From Pseudolabrys sp. (GTDB lineage Bacteria; Pseudomonadota; Alphaproteobacteria; Rhizobiales; Xanthobacteraceae), in NCBI GenBank assembly GCA_019635575.1, contig JAHBZF010000010.1, positions 1 to 48,631 of the forward strand: a stretch of 48,631 bases of DNA, in the 5' to 3' direction. Shown here piece after piece: positions 8,627 to 15,844 of this stretch. The notes below the pieces were generated by a model. That model was not told the DNA's origin. It ran no database searches and saw nothing but the letters and a program-made list of their open reading frames with translations. The position numbers were made by a program, and so were the translations under genes. Each line of letters starts with the position of its first letter. Position 1 is the stretch's first letter.

Positions 8627-9394
8627 TCAGCCGGCGTAGATCGCGCGATCCGAAAGGTCGCCGCCGATCGACGCGATGAAGTCGTTGCAGCTCTCCGGCA
8701 GCGGCACGCCCCAGTCCTTGGTGATGAAGGCGCGCACCTGCTGGTAATAAGTGTCGCGCATGCCTTCATTGGTGTCGGACTTAAAGCCCCAATGGCGATA
8801 GCGCTCGTTGCTGCGCGACTTCTCGCCGCCAAACGAAGCGAGGCCGACCGGCAGCCATTTCATCACCGCCTGCGCTACCTCGGCCTTGCCATCCGGCGTC
8901 CGCAACAGGGCCTTCACGCCATCCATGCCGAGGCCGACATGGCCGTATTCCTCGTTCAGCGTGTCCTGACAGGCCTGCCGGAACGGCTCGTAGGGCGACT
9001 TGATGAAGTGGCGGAACTGGTGCGCGGCCGCGCGATCGACCAGCGCGAGGAACACCATCTGATCTGCCCAGCTATCGATCGGCACGTCGAAAGTCGAGAG
9101 ATGTGCCTTGTCCTTCACCACCTCTTCCCAGTCGAGGTTGAGATCTTCCAACAGTTTGCGGAAGCGCAGATGATGGCCGTATTCCTCCATCACCGTCTTT
9201 GCCATCCGCATCTTCAAGTCAGCGGTCGGAGCTTTCAGAATGCTGCGCTCGAACGAATCCGCGCCGAACTCCTCGCTCACCACATGGATGGCGATGATAT
9301 TGAGCTGCAGCTTCTTGAACTCTTCGTCCTGATCGAAGAATGCAGTCGGGGTGACATTGCCGAGGCCGGTCTGGTTGGGGTTGAGCTGGATCAT
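8627..9394 (-). CDS. PaaA/PaaC-family diiron oxygenase component
   Basis: A 255-residue ferritin-like protein of the phenylacetyl-CoA epoxidase catalytic-subunit family. All expected iron ligands are visible: Glu41/42 in SEEFGADSFE, E71-x-x-H74 (EEYGHH), D120 (LVDRAAAH) and E149-x-x-H152 (EEYGHVG). It is therefore a catalytic PaaA-like rather than structural PaaC-like subunit, although shorter than PaaA (about 310). No paaB, paaC or paaD genes accompany it, nor a BoxB-size protein. CGGAG precedes the ATG. With the adjacent reductase and two CoA ligases it probably oxygenates an aryl-CoA thioester; the substrate is unknown. Confidence 0.82.
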   Translation of the reverse strand: MIQLNPNQTGLGNVTPTAFFDQDEEFKKLQLNIIAIHVVSEEFGADSFERSILKAPTADLKMRMAKTVMEEYGHHLRFRKLLEDLNLDWEEVVKDKAHLSTFDVPIDSWADQMVFLALVDRAAAHQFRHFIKSPYEPFRQACQDTLNEEYGHVGLGMDGVKALLRTPDGKAEVAQAVMKWLPVGLASFGGEKSRSNERYRHWGFKSDTNEGMRDTYYQQVRAFITKDWGVPLPESCNDFIASIGGDLSDRAIYAG

Positions 9395-9412
9395 GGCGTG
9401 CTCCGGGCTGGA

Positions 9413-10888
9413 TTACTGATAGAAACTGCGCGGCTTCTCGGAGAGATCCGCGACGACATTCTTGACCTGGGTGAAGGCGTACATGGTCTCGAACGCGTCC
9501 TCGCGTCCGTAGCCGCTCGCCTTGGTGCCGCCGAACGCGGCGCCCGACGGAAACAGGTTGTAGCAGTTGATCCAGACGCGACCGGCCTGGATATCGCGCG
9601 CGGTGCGATGCGCACGGCCGAGGTTTTCGGTCCAGATGCCGGCGGCGAGACCGTAGTCGAGCAGGTTCGCGGTCTGCATCATCGCGTATTCGTCGGACCA
9701 GGTCTGGAACGTCAGCACCGGACCGAAGATTTCCTGGCTCGCGACCACCATGTCCGGCTCGGCATCGGCGAAAACCGTCGGCTGCATGAACAGGGCCTTC
9801 GGATAGTCCTTCACCGCAAGCCGGCCGCCGCCGGCGATCAGCTTCGCGCCCTCGCCCTTGCCGATCTCGATATAGCGCAACACCTCGTTGAGATGATCCT
9901 CGTACACCATGGTGCCCATGGTGGTGGCTTTGTCGAACGGATCGCCGATCCTGAGCTGCGGAATGAGATCGACGACTTTCTGTTGCAATTTCTTGGCGAC
10001 CGAATGATGCACCAGCACGCGCGAGCCGGCAGTGCAGACCTGTCCCTGGTTCATGAAGGCGCCGAGCATGATGCCCTGCGCCGCGCGGTCGAGATCGGCG
10101 TCGTCGAACACGATCTGCGCGTTCTTGCCGCCGAGTTCGAGGGTAAGCTGCTTGGTCGACGGCGCGGCAGCAGCCATCACCCTTTTTCCGGTCTCGACCG
10201 AGCCGGTAACGGAAATCTTGCGGATGTCCGGATGCGAGACGATGGCCGCGCCCGCGGTCTCGCCGTAACCGGTTAGTACATTGACGATGCCGGGCGGCAG
10301 GCACTCGGCGATCAGCTTGCACATTTCCAGTGTGGTGAGCGGCGTCGGCTCGGCCGGTTTGTAGATCACGGCGTTGCCGGTGGCGATCGCCGGCGCGATC
10401 TTGCCGAGGAACATGTTGAGGGGAAAATTCCACGCGCCGATGATGCCGATCACCCCGAGTGGCTCGCGGATGTCGTAGCTCATGATGTCGCCGCCGGGCG
10501 AAAACGTGCTTGCCTCCAGCGCACGGCAGACACCGGCATAATAGCGCAGCCGGTCGGCGGCGGTCATGACGTTGGCGTAGCTCTCGCGCCACGGCTTGCC
10601 GGTGTCGCTGGTTTCAAGCCAGGCGAAACGATCCGCATCCTTCACCAGCCGGTCAGCGAGCTTCAACATTGCCGCCGAGCGCTTGCGCGAACCTGCACGC
10701 GACCAGGCTGGCCACGCCGCCTTGGCAACGATCACTGCCTCGACCACGTCGCGCTCGCTGGCATCCGGCACCGTGCACAGCACCTCACCGGTAATCGGGC
10801 TGATGCAATCCATCGTCCGGTTCGAGGACGAGGCGCGCCATTCGTTACCGACGAACAGGTCGTAATGCTTCTGGATCGGATAGGACAT
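9413..10888 (-). CDS. NAD(P)-dependent aldehyde dehydrogenase
   Basis: The 491 residues have the complete ALDH catalytic set: N154 in GAWNFP, E251 in LELGGKN and nucleophile C285 in NQGQVCTAGS. Overall it resembles the betaine/aromatic aldehyde dehydrogenase branch. It oxidises an aldehyde to the acid. It lies between the thiolase and the PaaA-like gene in the same unit. An aromatic aldehyde released by side-chain cleavage, or a ring-opened semialdehyde, are the two substrates that fit the context. The chosen ATG at 10888 overlaps nothing important; an in-frame start at 10903 is possible and would overlap the thiolase end. Confidence 0.88.
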   Translation of the reverse strand: MSYPIQKHYDLFVGNEWRASSSNRTMDCISPITGEVLCTVPDASERDVVEAVIVAKAAWPAWSRAGSRKRSAAMLKLADRLVKDADRFAWLETSDTGKPWRESYANVMTAADRLRYYAGVCRALEASTFSPGGDIMSYDIREPLGVIGIIGAWNFPLNMFLGKIAPAIATGNAVIYKPAEPTPLTTLEMCKLIAECLPPGIVNVLTGYGETAGAAIVSHPDIRKISVTGSVETGKRVMAAAAPSTKQLTLELGGKNAQIVFDDADLDRAAQGIMLGAFMNQGQVCTAGSRVLVHHSVAKKLQQKVVDLIPQLRIGDPFDKATTMGTMVYEDHLNEVLRYIEIGKGEGAKLIAGGGRLAVKDYPKALFMQPTVFADAEPDMVVASQEIFGPVLTFQTWSDEYAMMQTANLLDYGLAAGIWTENLGRAHRTARDIQAGRVWINCYNLFPSGAAFGGTKASGYGREDAFETMYAFTQVKNVVADLSEKPRSFYQ

Positions 10889-10899
10889 GATGGCAGACC

Positions 10900-12069
10900 T
10901 CACACCGTCAACAGATGAACCGTGGCGAACGCGGAATCGCGACCGAGCAATCCGCCCGCCATCTGCGCGAGCCCGACCTTGGCGCCGGCGACTTGCGCCG
11001 CGCCGGCGCGGCCCGCGAGTTGCTCATGGATTTCGAGGATTTGCGCGACGCCGGTCGCGCCGACCGGGTGGCCGCGGCTGGTGAGCCCGCCGCTGACATT
11101 CACCGGGATGCGCCCGCCGAGACTGGTCGCGCCCTCCTCCACCAGCGCAATGGCGCCGCCGCGCGGACACAGCATCAGGTCCTCGATGTCGAACAGTTCC
11201 TGCGGCGCGCTCGGATCGTGCACTTCCGCGACCGACACATCGGACGGCGCGATGCCGGCCGCTTCGTACGCCGCTTGCGCCGCGCGATGCGTGGCATTCC
11301 CCTCGGCATCACCCTCCGGCACACCGGAGACAACACTCGACGCGGCGACGACACTTCCAGTTAAGCCGCGACGACGGGCAAAGTCTTCGCTCACGAGAAC
11401 GACGCAGGCCGCGCCGTCGACCATGCCGCCGCACATGGCGCGGGTAAGCGGCGCGATCACCACTTTGTCCGCCAGCACGCCCTCGACGGTGAGCGGCGCG
11501 CGCTCGGCGGCGCGTTCATTGAGCCCGGCATGGGCGCGGTTCTTGACCGCGACCCTGGCGAAATGCATCGGCGTCGCGCCGTAGCGCGCCATGTATGCGT
11601 TGGCGCGCTCCGCATTGACGTCCATGAACACCGAGCGCCCGTCGCTCTGCGGCGGATGGTCGGTGGCCGACGCCAGCGCCGCGAACGAGCGCGCCTTGTC
11701 GGAATGGGTCAGCTTCTCCGCGCCGAGCACCAAAACGCAGTCATATTGTCCATAGGCGATGGTGCTCCAGGCGAGATGCACCGCGTCGGAGCCGCTGGAG
11801 CAGGCATTCTTCACGGTGCGCATCGGGATGCGGGCGAGACCCGTGGGCGCCAGCAGCACCTGCGCCAGAATCGACTCCTGCCCGGCGAGCGCGCCACCGA
11901 ACGCATTGCCGACGAACGCCGCCTCGATATCACTCGCCGCAAGCCCAACCGCCGCGAGCGCATCGCGCACCACCGGCGTAGCGATCGCCGTCAGCGGCTG
12001 GTCGACGAAGCGACCGAACCGGCCGATCGCGCCGCCCGCGACAAGCACCCGCTGCGCCGGACGGCCCAT
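10900..12069 (-). CDS. SCP2-type thiolase-fold protein
   Basis: A thiolase superfamily member of 389 residues. The nucleophilic Cys is C90 (VKNACSSGSD). H284 (EVHDPSAPQE) and H334 (SRGHPVGATG) complete the SCP2-thiolase pattern. The C-terminal second cysteine of classical degradative thiolases is missing; the corresponding segment reads MAGGLLG. SCP2-type members perform retro-Claisen cleavage or, as Ltp2-like lyases in steroid breakdown, retro-aldol cleavage. It overlaps the upstream maoC stop by one base (TAATG), so they are translationally coupled. In this cluster it is expected to shorten a CoA-activated side chain or ring-fission product. Confidence 0.85.
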   Translation of the reverse strand: MGRPAQRVLVAGGAIGRFGRFVDQPLTAIATPVVRDALAAVGLAASDIEAAFVGNAFGGALAGQESILAQVLLAPTGLARIPMRTVKNACSSGSDAVHLAWSTIAYGQYDCVLVLGAEKLTHSDKARSFAALASATDHPPQSDGRSVFMDVNAERANAYMARYGATPMHFARVAVKNRAHAGLNERAAERAPLTVEGVLADKVVIAPLTRAMCGGMVDGAACVVLVSEDFARRRGLTGSVVAASSVVSGVPEGDAEGNATHRAAQAAYEAAGIAPSDVSVAEVHDPSAPQELFDIEDLMLCPRGGAIALVEEGATSLGGRIPVNVSGGLTSRGHPVGATGVAQILEIHEQLAGRAGAAQVAGAKVGLAQMAGGLLGRDSAFATVHLLTV

Positions 12070-12464
12070 TACCCGACCTCCAGCTCGGCGATGCCCCGCG
12101 CGGTCTCGGTGCCATCACTCTTGCGTGCACTGAGCGCACAGGCGAGCCGCGGCGTGGTTACTGTCACCTCGGCGCGCAAGGTCAGACTGTCCTCGGGATA
12201 AACCGGGGCGGTAAATGTCACATCGAGCACGCGCAGCGCGGCGGCGCCGGCTACATCGGACAACAGCCGCGCGAACTGCGCCGTGGTCATCGGCCCCTGC
12301 TGCAACACGGTCTTGAAGCCAGCTCTGGCGGCAAACGCGTCATCCACATGGATCGGATTGGGATCTTCCGTCGCCTGCGAGAACTGCGCGACACGCGCGC
12401 GCCCCGTCGGCGGCAGCGTCGTCTCGAACAGCACATCACCGGTCGCATAGGCGCGCTTGCTCAT
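12069..12464 (-). CDS. MaoC-family hydratase, catalytic half
   Basis: A 131-residue hot-dog-fold protein. The hydratase motif is TEDPNPIHVDDAFA with Asp and His, followed by GFKTVLQQGPMTTAQ. It follows the MaoC N-terminal-type protein by 17 bp and is coupled to the thiolase. The pair therefore looks like a split, heterodimeric (R)-enoyl-CoA hydratase of the kind seen in HadAB and ChsH1/H2-type systems. The probable job is hydration of an unsaturated acyl-CoA just before cleavage by the neighbouring thiolase-fold enzyme. Confidence 0.82.
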   Translation of the reverse strand: MSKRAYATGDVLFETTLPPTGRARVAQFSQATEDPNPIHVDDAFAARAGFKTVLQQGPMTTAQFARLLSDVAGAAALRVLDVTFTAPVYPEDSLTLRAEVTVTTPRLACALSARKSDGTETARGIAELEVG

Positions 12465-12481
12465 GGTCACACCGCTGCCGA

Positions 12482-12883
12482 TCAGGATTGCTTGACGAGG
12501 CGCGTCACCTCGCGCACCGCCAGCCGGTCGGTTCCGGCGAAACGATAATCGAACGTCACATCGGCGAACCAGACCGTGCCGCGCTTGCCGGTCTTCTCCA
12601 CCATCTTGTCGACGGTCACGGTGACGTCGAAGGCATCGTCGAAGGTCACCGGTGCGAACCATTCATAGCGCTGGCCGCCATGCAGCGCTTTCTCGCGCGG
12701 GATATCCAGGTCCGCGAACAGGTTCACGCCCAGCGTCTCGCCGCGCAGAAACACCAGATAGGTCGGCGGCGGCACCGCCGGCTCCGTATCGACGCCCAGC
12801 GCTGCCATGAATTCACGGGCCCGCGCGCGATCCGGCGTTAGCCGGTACGGCGGATAGACATGGCCCTGCATCGACATCTTCAT
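12482..12883 (-). CDS. MaoC N-terminal-type dehydratase, non-catalytic half
   Basis: The 133 residues resemble the N-terminal half of FAS1-type/MaoC double hot-dog dehydratases (MQGHVYPPYRLTPDRAREF, then PPTYLVF and LHGGQRYEWFAPV). The catalytic D-x-x-x-x-H motif is absent, consistent with a structural partner for the next gene. It is first in the six-gene unit reaching down to the reductase. ATG at 12883 or 12877 are both possible and neither has a strong ribosome site. The predicted transcript starts about 40 nt upstream. Confidence 0.75.
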   Translation of the reverse strand: MKMSMQGHVYPPYRLTPDRARAREFMAALGVDTEPAVPPPTYLVFLRGETLGVNLFADLDIPREKALHGGQRYEWFAPVTFDDAFDVTVTVDKMVEKTGKRGTVWFADVTFDYRFAGTDRLAVREVTRLVKQS

Positions 12884-12930
12884 CGGCAACGATCCGGGTT
12901 TGACGGCCGTCAGCGACGACCGCGCCCGCA

Positions 12931-12958
12931 AGTATAGGCGCGGCAAAAGCCGGGTCAA
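12931..12958 (-). promoter_or_regulatory. Sigma-70-like promoter of the maoC-thiolase-oxygenase operon
   Basis: On the minus strand TTGACC (12953-12958) is followed by a 16-bp spacer and TATACT (12931-12936), each a 5/6 match to consensus. The predicted start is near 12923, about 40 nt before the first gene. The operator at 12963-12982 lies directly upstream. Confidence 0.65.
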
Positions 12959-12962
12959 CAAT

Positions 12963-12982
12963 TTTTTACAGATATGTAAAAA
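12963..12982. promoter_or_regulatory. TTTAC-N6-GTAAA operator
   Basis: TTTTTACA-GATA-TGTAAAAA has perfect 8-bp arms and matches the sites at 1770-1803 and 7495-7514. It stands 6 bp upstream of the -35 on the minus strand, the same geometry as at 7485-7514. It is probably bound by the TetR protein encoded at 3447-4148. Confidence 0.75.
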
Positions 12983-12983
12983 T

Positions 12984-13410
12984 AATCGGCCGAGGCTGAG
13001 ACGATGCTGGCCGCGTCACGATCGGCCCGCATTCCGGCGGCACACGCTATTCGCATCGCCGGCGCCACACGGATGCCCCACGCCACATGCGCACGCTCGA
13101 ATGTCCGCTCTCAAGGGCTCGAAGCGCGGGTTTCCGCCGCCTCGCCCTTGTCGGCAAGTTCAGAATGAATTTTGAGAACGCAACGCCGATCATCGCTTCC
13201 GGTTGACGCAAGCATCACCCGGCGGGTCAGCATTCGGTGCGCCCGGCCAGTTCAACAACGATCTGCCGCCACGTTACCGTGACGGCAGATCTTGTCCTGA
13301 AAATTTTCAGATCATCGCCGTTCTGAATCCCAAGAGGCTCCCGTCCTCTTGAATCGATCTCTTCTCGATCGCTTGATGGCGATCCGCGAGAATGCGCCGA
13401 GCCAGCAACT
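12984..13410. other. Intergenic region with several inverted repeats, no gene seen
   Basis: A 427-bp stretch without a convincing coding frame. It holds three symmetrical elements. The first is at 13261-13290, with 13-bp arms (one mismatch) around a TTAC loop. The second is the perfect palindrome CTGAAAATTTTCAG at 13297-13310. The third is CAAGAGG/CCTCTTG with a 7-nt loop at 13331-13351. They lie just downstream of the semialdehyde dehydrogenase stop. None has a T-run on the minus strand, so they are not standard terminators. Confidence 0.6.
13261..13290. repeat. Long inverted repeat
   Basis: ATCTGCCG-C-CACG pairs with CGTG-A-CGGCAGAT around a 4-nt TTAC loop; 12 of 13 pairs match. It is followed 6 bp later by a separate 14-bp palindrome. 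It could be an mRNA 3'-end stem for the gene at 13411-14838 or a protein-binding site. Confidence 0.5.
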
Positions 13411-14838
13411 CTACATTTTCAGCGTCAGGAATTTGATGTTGAGGTACGCTTCCAGCGCCTCGGACCCACCCTCGCTGCCATAGCCGGAATCCTTGATACC
13501 CCCGAACGGGACTTCCGGAAGCGCCAATCCGTGATGATTGATCGACAACATGCCGGTTTCGATTCCCGCCGATAACCGGTTGATCCGGTCGAGCGAGCGG
13601 GTATAGGCATAAGCCGCCAGCCCGTAGGGAAGCCGGTTTGCTTCGCTCACCGCTTCGTCCTCGTCGGAGAAACGATTGATCGCGACGAGCGGCCCGAACG
13701 GTTCCTCGTTCATGATCTTGGCCGAGGTTGGAACATTGGCGAGAACCGTCGGCGCGTAGAAGAAGCCCTGGTTGCCGATCCGCCGGCCGCCGGTCATCAC
13801 CTCCGCGCCATTTTCCTTCGCGTTCTCGACGAACTCCTCCATCGCAGAAATACGCCGCGCGGCGACCAGCGGACCCATTTTCGTGTCCGGCTCCATCCCG
13901 TTGCCGACCTTGACGTCGCCGATCGCCTTCGAGAACCGGCCGGCGAATTCATCAAAAACGGAGTCCTGCACCAGCAACCGCGTGGGCGACACGCAAACCT
14001 GGCCAGCGCAGCGGATCTTGTTGGACATCAGAATCGACACCGCGCTGTCGATATCAGCATCATTGAAGATGATCGCCGGCGCATGCCCGCCCAGTTCCAT
14101 GGTGGCGCGCTTCATGTGCAATCCCGCCAGCGCCGCGAGCTTCTTGCCGACCGGCGTGGAGCCGGTGAACGAAATCTTCCGGATCACCGGCGACGGGATC
14201 AGGTATTCCGAGATATCCGACGGCACGCCCAGCACGTAGCTCAGCACGTCTCCCGGAACACCGGCGTCCAGGAATACGCGCACCAGTTCGCCGCAGGAGG
14301 CCGGCGTATCTTCCGGCCCCTTGAGAATGACGGAGCAACCCGTGCAGAGCGCGGCGGCCAGCTTCCGCACCGCCTGATTGATCGGAAAATTCCACGGCGT
14401 AAAACACGCGACCGGGCCGACCGGCTCCCGTGCCGAGATTTGCACGATCGTATCCGAGCGCGACGGAATGGTACGCCCATAAACACGCCGCCCCTCCTCC
14501 GCGAACCAGTCGATCACATCGGCACCGATCATGATCTCGGCGCGCGATTCACCCAGGATCTTTCCTTGTTCGAGGGTCATGATCGGCGCGATCGTGTCGG
14601 CGCGCTCGCGCAGGAGATTGGCCGCCTTGCGCAGGATCTTGGAGCGATCGACCACCGAAACGGCGCGCCAGACCTTGAAGCCGCGCTCGGCGGCGGCGAG
14701 CGCCTCATCCAGATCCTGTCGAGTTGCCACCGGATGCCGGCCGATTTCCGCGCCCGTCGCGGGGTTGAGGATGGGCATGCTTTCGCTGGTCGTGCGCCAG
14801 TTGCCGGCAATGTGAAGGCGAACCTCCGGATACATCAT
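13411..14838 (-). CDS. NAD(P)-dependent (succinate-)semialdehyde dehydrogenase family protein
   Basis: The 475 residues have the ALDH catalytic set N150 (TPWNFP), E248 (MELGGHAP) and C282 (AGQVCVSPTR). The PWNFP-INQ, MELGGHAPAIIF and PEVPFGGIKDSGYG segments are typical of the succinate-semialdehyde/glutarate-semialdehyde branch. It oxidises a short semialdehyde to a dicarboxylic acid. It lies 97 bp downstream of a GntR regulator on the same strand and may be co-transcribed. The nearby Fe-type alcohol dehydrogenase could supply the semialdehyde from a hydroxy acid. Confidence 0.85.
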   Translation of the reverse strand: MMYPEVRLHIAGNWRTTSESMPILNPATGAEIGRHPVATRQDLDEALAAAERGFKVWRAVSVVDRSKILRKAANLLRERADTIAPIMTLEQGKILGESRAEIMIGADVIDWFAEEGRRVYGRTIPSRSDTIVQISAREPVGPVACFTPWNFPINQAVRKLAAALCTGCSVILKGPEDTPASCGELVRVFLDAGVPGDVLSYVLGVPSDISEYLIPSPVIRKISFTGSTPVGKKLAALAGLHMKRATMELGGHAPAIIFNDADIDSAVSILMSNKIRCAGQVCVSPTRLLVQDSVFDEFAGRFSKAIGDVKVGNGMEPDTKMGPLVAARRISAMEEFVENAKENGAEVMTGGRRIGNQGFFYAPTVLANVPTSAKIMNEEPFGPLVAINRFSDEDEAVSEANRLPYGLAAYAYTRSLDRINRLSAGIETGMLSINHHGLALPEVPFGGIKDSGYGSEGGSEALEAYLNIKFLTLKM

Positions 14839-14935
14839 TATCTTCCCCGCATGTGAATGACATCAGACATAGCAACGACAGATCGGCCCGGCAGCGCGAG
14901 CTGTTCTGTTTCCGAGTAGAGCATCCGCCACGCGA

Positions 14936-15763
14936 TCAGTCATCCCGCTTTCCTCGAGCAGACGACGCGCGCTTGCTTCGGTTCGGCGTGTAATCGCCCG
15001 CAACCTCCGGCACCGCGTGGGCCGGCTCGGTGCTGCCGGGCGGATAGAGCGGCAGCCGCAGCGCATAGCGCATCCTGTCGGCGCGATGCACGCTGGTCCC
15101 GATGGCGACGATCGCGCCCGCGGCATCGGTGTACTGCATCGCGCGCGACAGTACCGACGAGCCAGGCATGACCGCCAGCAGCACCGCCTCGTCCGGCGAG
15201 GCCGGGCGCGCCTCGACCTCCCAATCGGCATGGGCGAGCGGTCCGGCGCGCCATAGCGCATTGATGATCGAGCCGGACGCATCCGCCTCGACGAATTGCG
15301 CCGCATCAGCGATCCGTTCCGGAATCCAGCGATCGTCGAGCGCTACCGGTCCGCCGGACACGAGCCGGGCGCGGCGAATATACAGCACGCCTGCACCCCG
15401 CTTGAGTTGCAGCCGTGCCGCCACTTCCGTGCTCGCCGGCCTGCGATCGAAGTGCAGCACCCGTGTCTCGACGTCGAGACCCATCGCGCGCCAGTTGCGG
15501 TCGACGTTCAGCGTCGGGCTCAACGCCTCGACCAGCCGCAGGCCGGTGACATAGCTGCCGCGCCCGCGTTCGCGCCGCAACAGCTTGCGTTTCACCAGAC
15601 CGTCGAGCGCGCGGCGCGCGGTCATCCGGCTGACGCCGAACCGCGCCGCCAGCGCGAGTTCCGAATGGAACGGCTGTTCCGGATGCGACCAGGCAATCGC
15701 CTCCGCCGCCAGCATCGCTTCGAGCTGGAGATAAGGCGGCGTATGGGAGGTGCGGTCGAGCAT
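14936..15763 (-). CDS. GntR-family (HutC/UTRA) regulator
   Basis: The 275 residues have an N-terminal winged helix (about residues 25-75, FHSELALAARFGVSRMTARRALDGLVKRKLL) and a C-terminal UTRA effector domain. It is divergent from the diiron-protein gene across 81 bp containing a probable operator overlapping a TATAAT box. It is clearly paralogous to the second GntR at 18523-19314: both share the LSPxxNxxxxW segment after the HTH and the SVHRADxMRY segment near the end. The start at 15763 gives the usual PPYLQLE opening. The ligand is unknown, presumably the compound handled by the neighbouring enzymes. Confidence 0.87.
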   Translation of the reverse strand: MLDRTSHTPPYLQLEAMLAAEAIAWSHPEQPFHSELALAARFGVSRMTARRALDGLVKRKLLRRERGRGSYVTGLRLVEALSPTLNVDRNWRAMGLDVETRVLHFDRRPASTEVAARLQLKRGAGVLYIRRARLVSGGPVALDDRWIPERIADAAQFVEADASGSIINALWRAGPLAHADWEVEARPASPDEAVLLAVMPGSSVLSRAMQYTDAAGAIVAIGTSVHRADRMRYALRLPLYPPGSTEPAHAVPEVAGDYTPNRSKRASSARGKRDD

Positions 15764-15770
15764 CGGGCTA

Positions 15771-15792
15771 CTTGTATAATACCTTAGACAAG
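15771..15792. promoter_or_regulatory. Probable GntR operator overlapping a -10 box
   Basis: CTTGT and ACAAG flank a 12-bp centre, and inside lies the smaller palindrome GTAT-A-ATAC (15774-15782). The plus-strand perfect -10 TATAAT (15775-15780) is embedded in it, upstream of the diiron-protein gene; no good -35 is seen. Binding of the divergent GntR protein here would block both directions. Confidence 0.55.
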
Positions 15793-15844
15793 GGCAGGAT
15801 AGAGCCACCTTGCCCTATCCGGCCGCAAAAAAGGGAGTGCGCAG

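Noticed and set aside
7590-9394. Classical phenylacetyl-CoA (paa) or benzoyl-CoA (box) epoxidase
   Set aside because: PaaB, PaaC and PaaD are missing, the diiron protein is far shorter than BoxB, and the reductase has the wrong domain order for PaaE.
13261-13351. Rho-independent terminators for the semialdehyde dehydrogenase
   Set aside because: The stems are good but no run of T follows on the transcribed strand.
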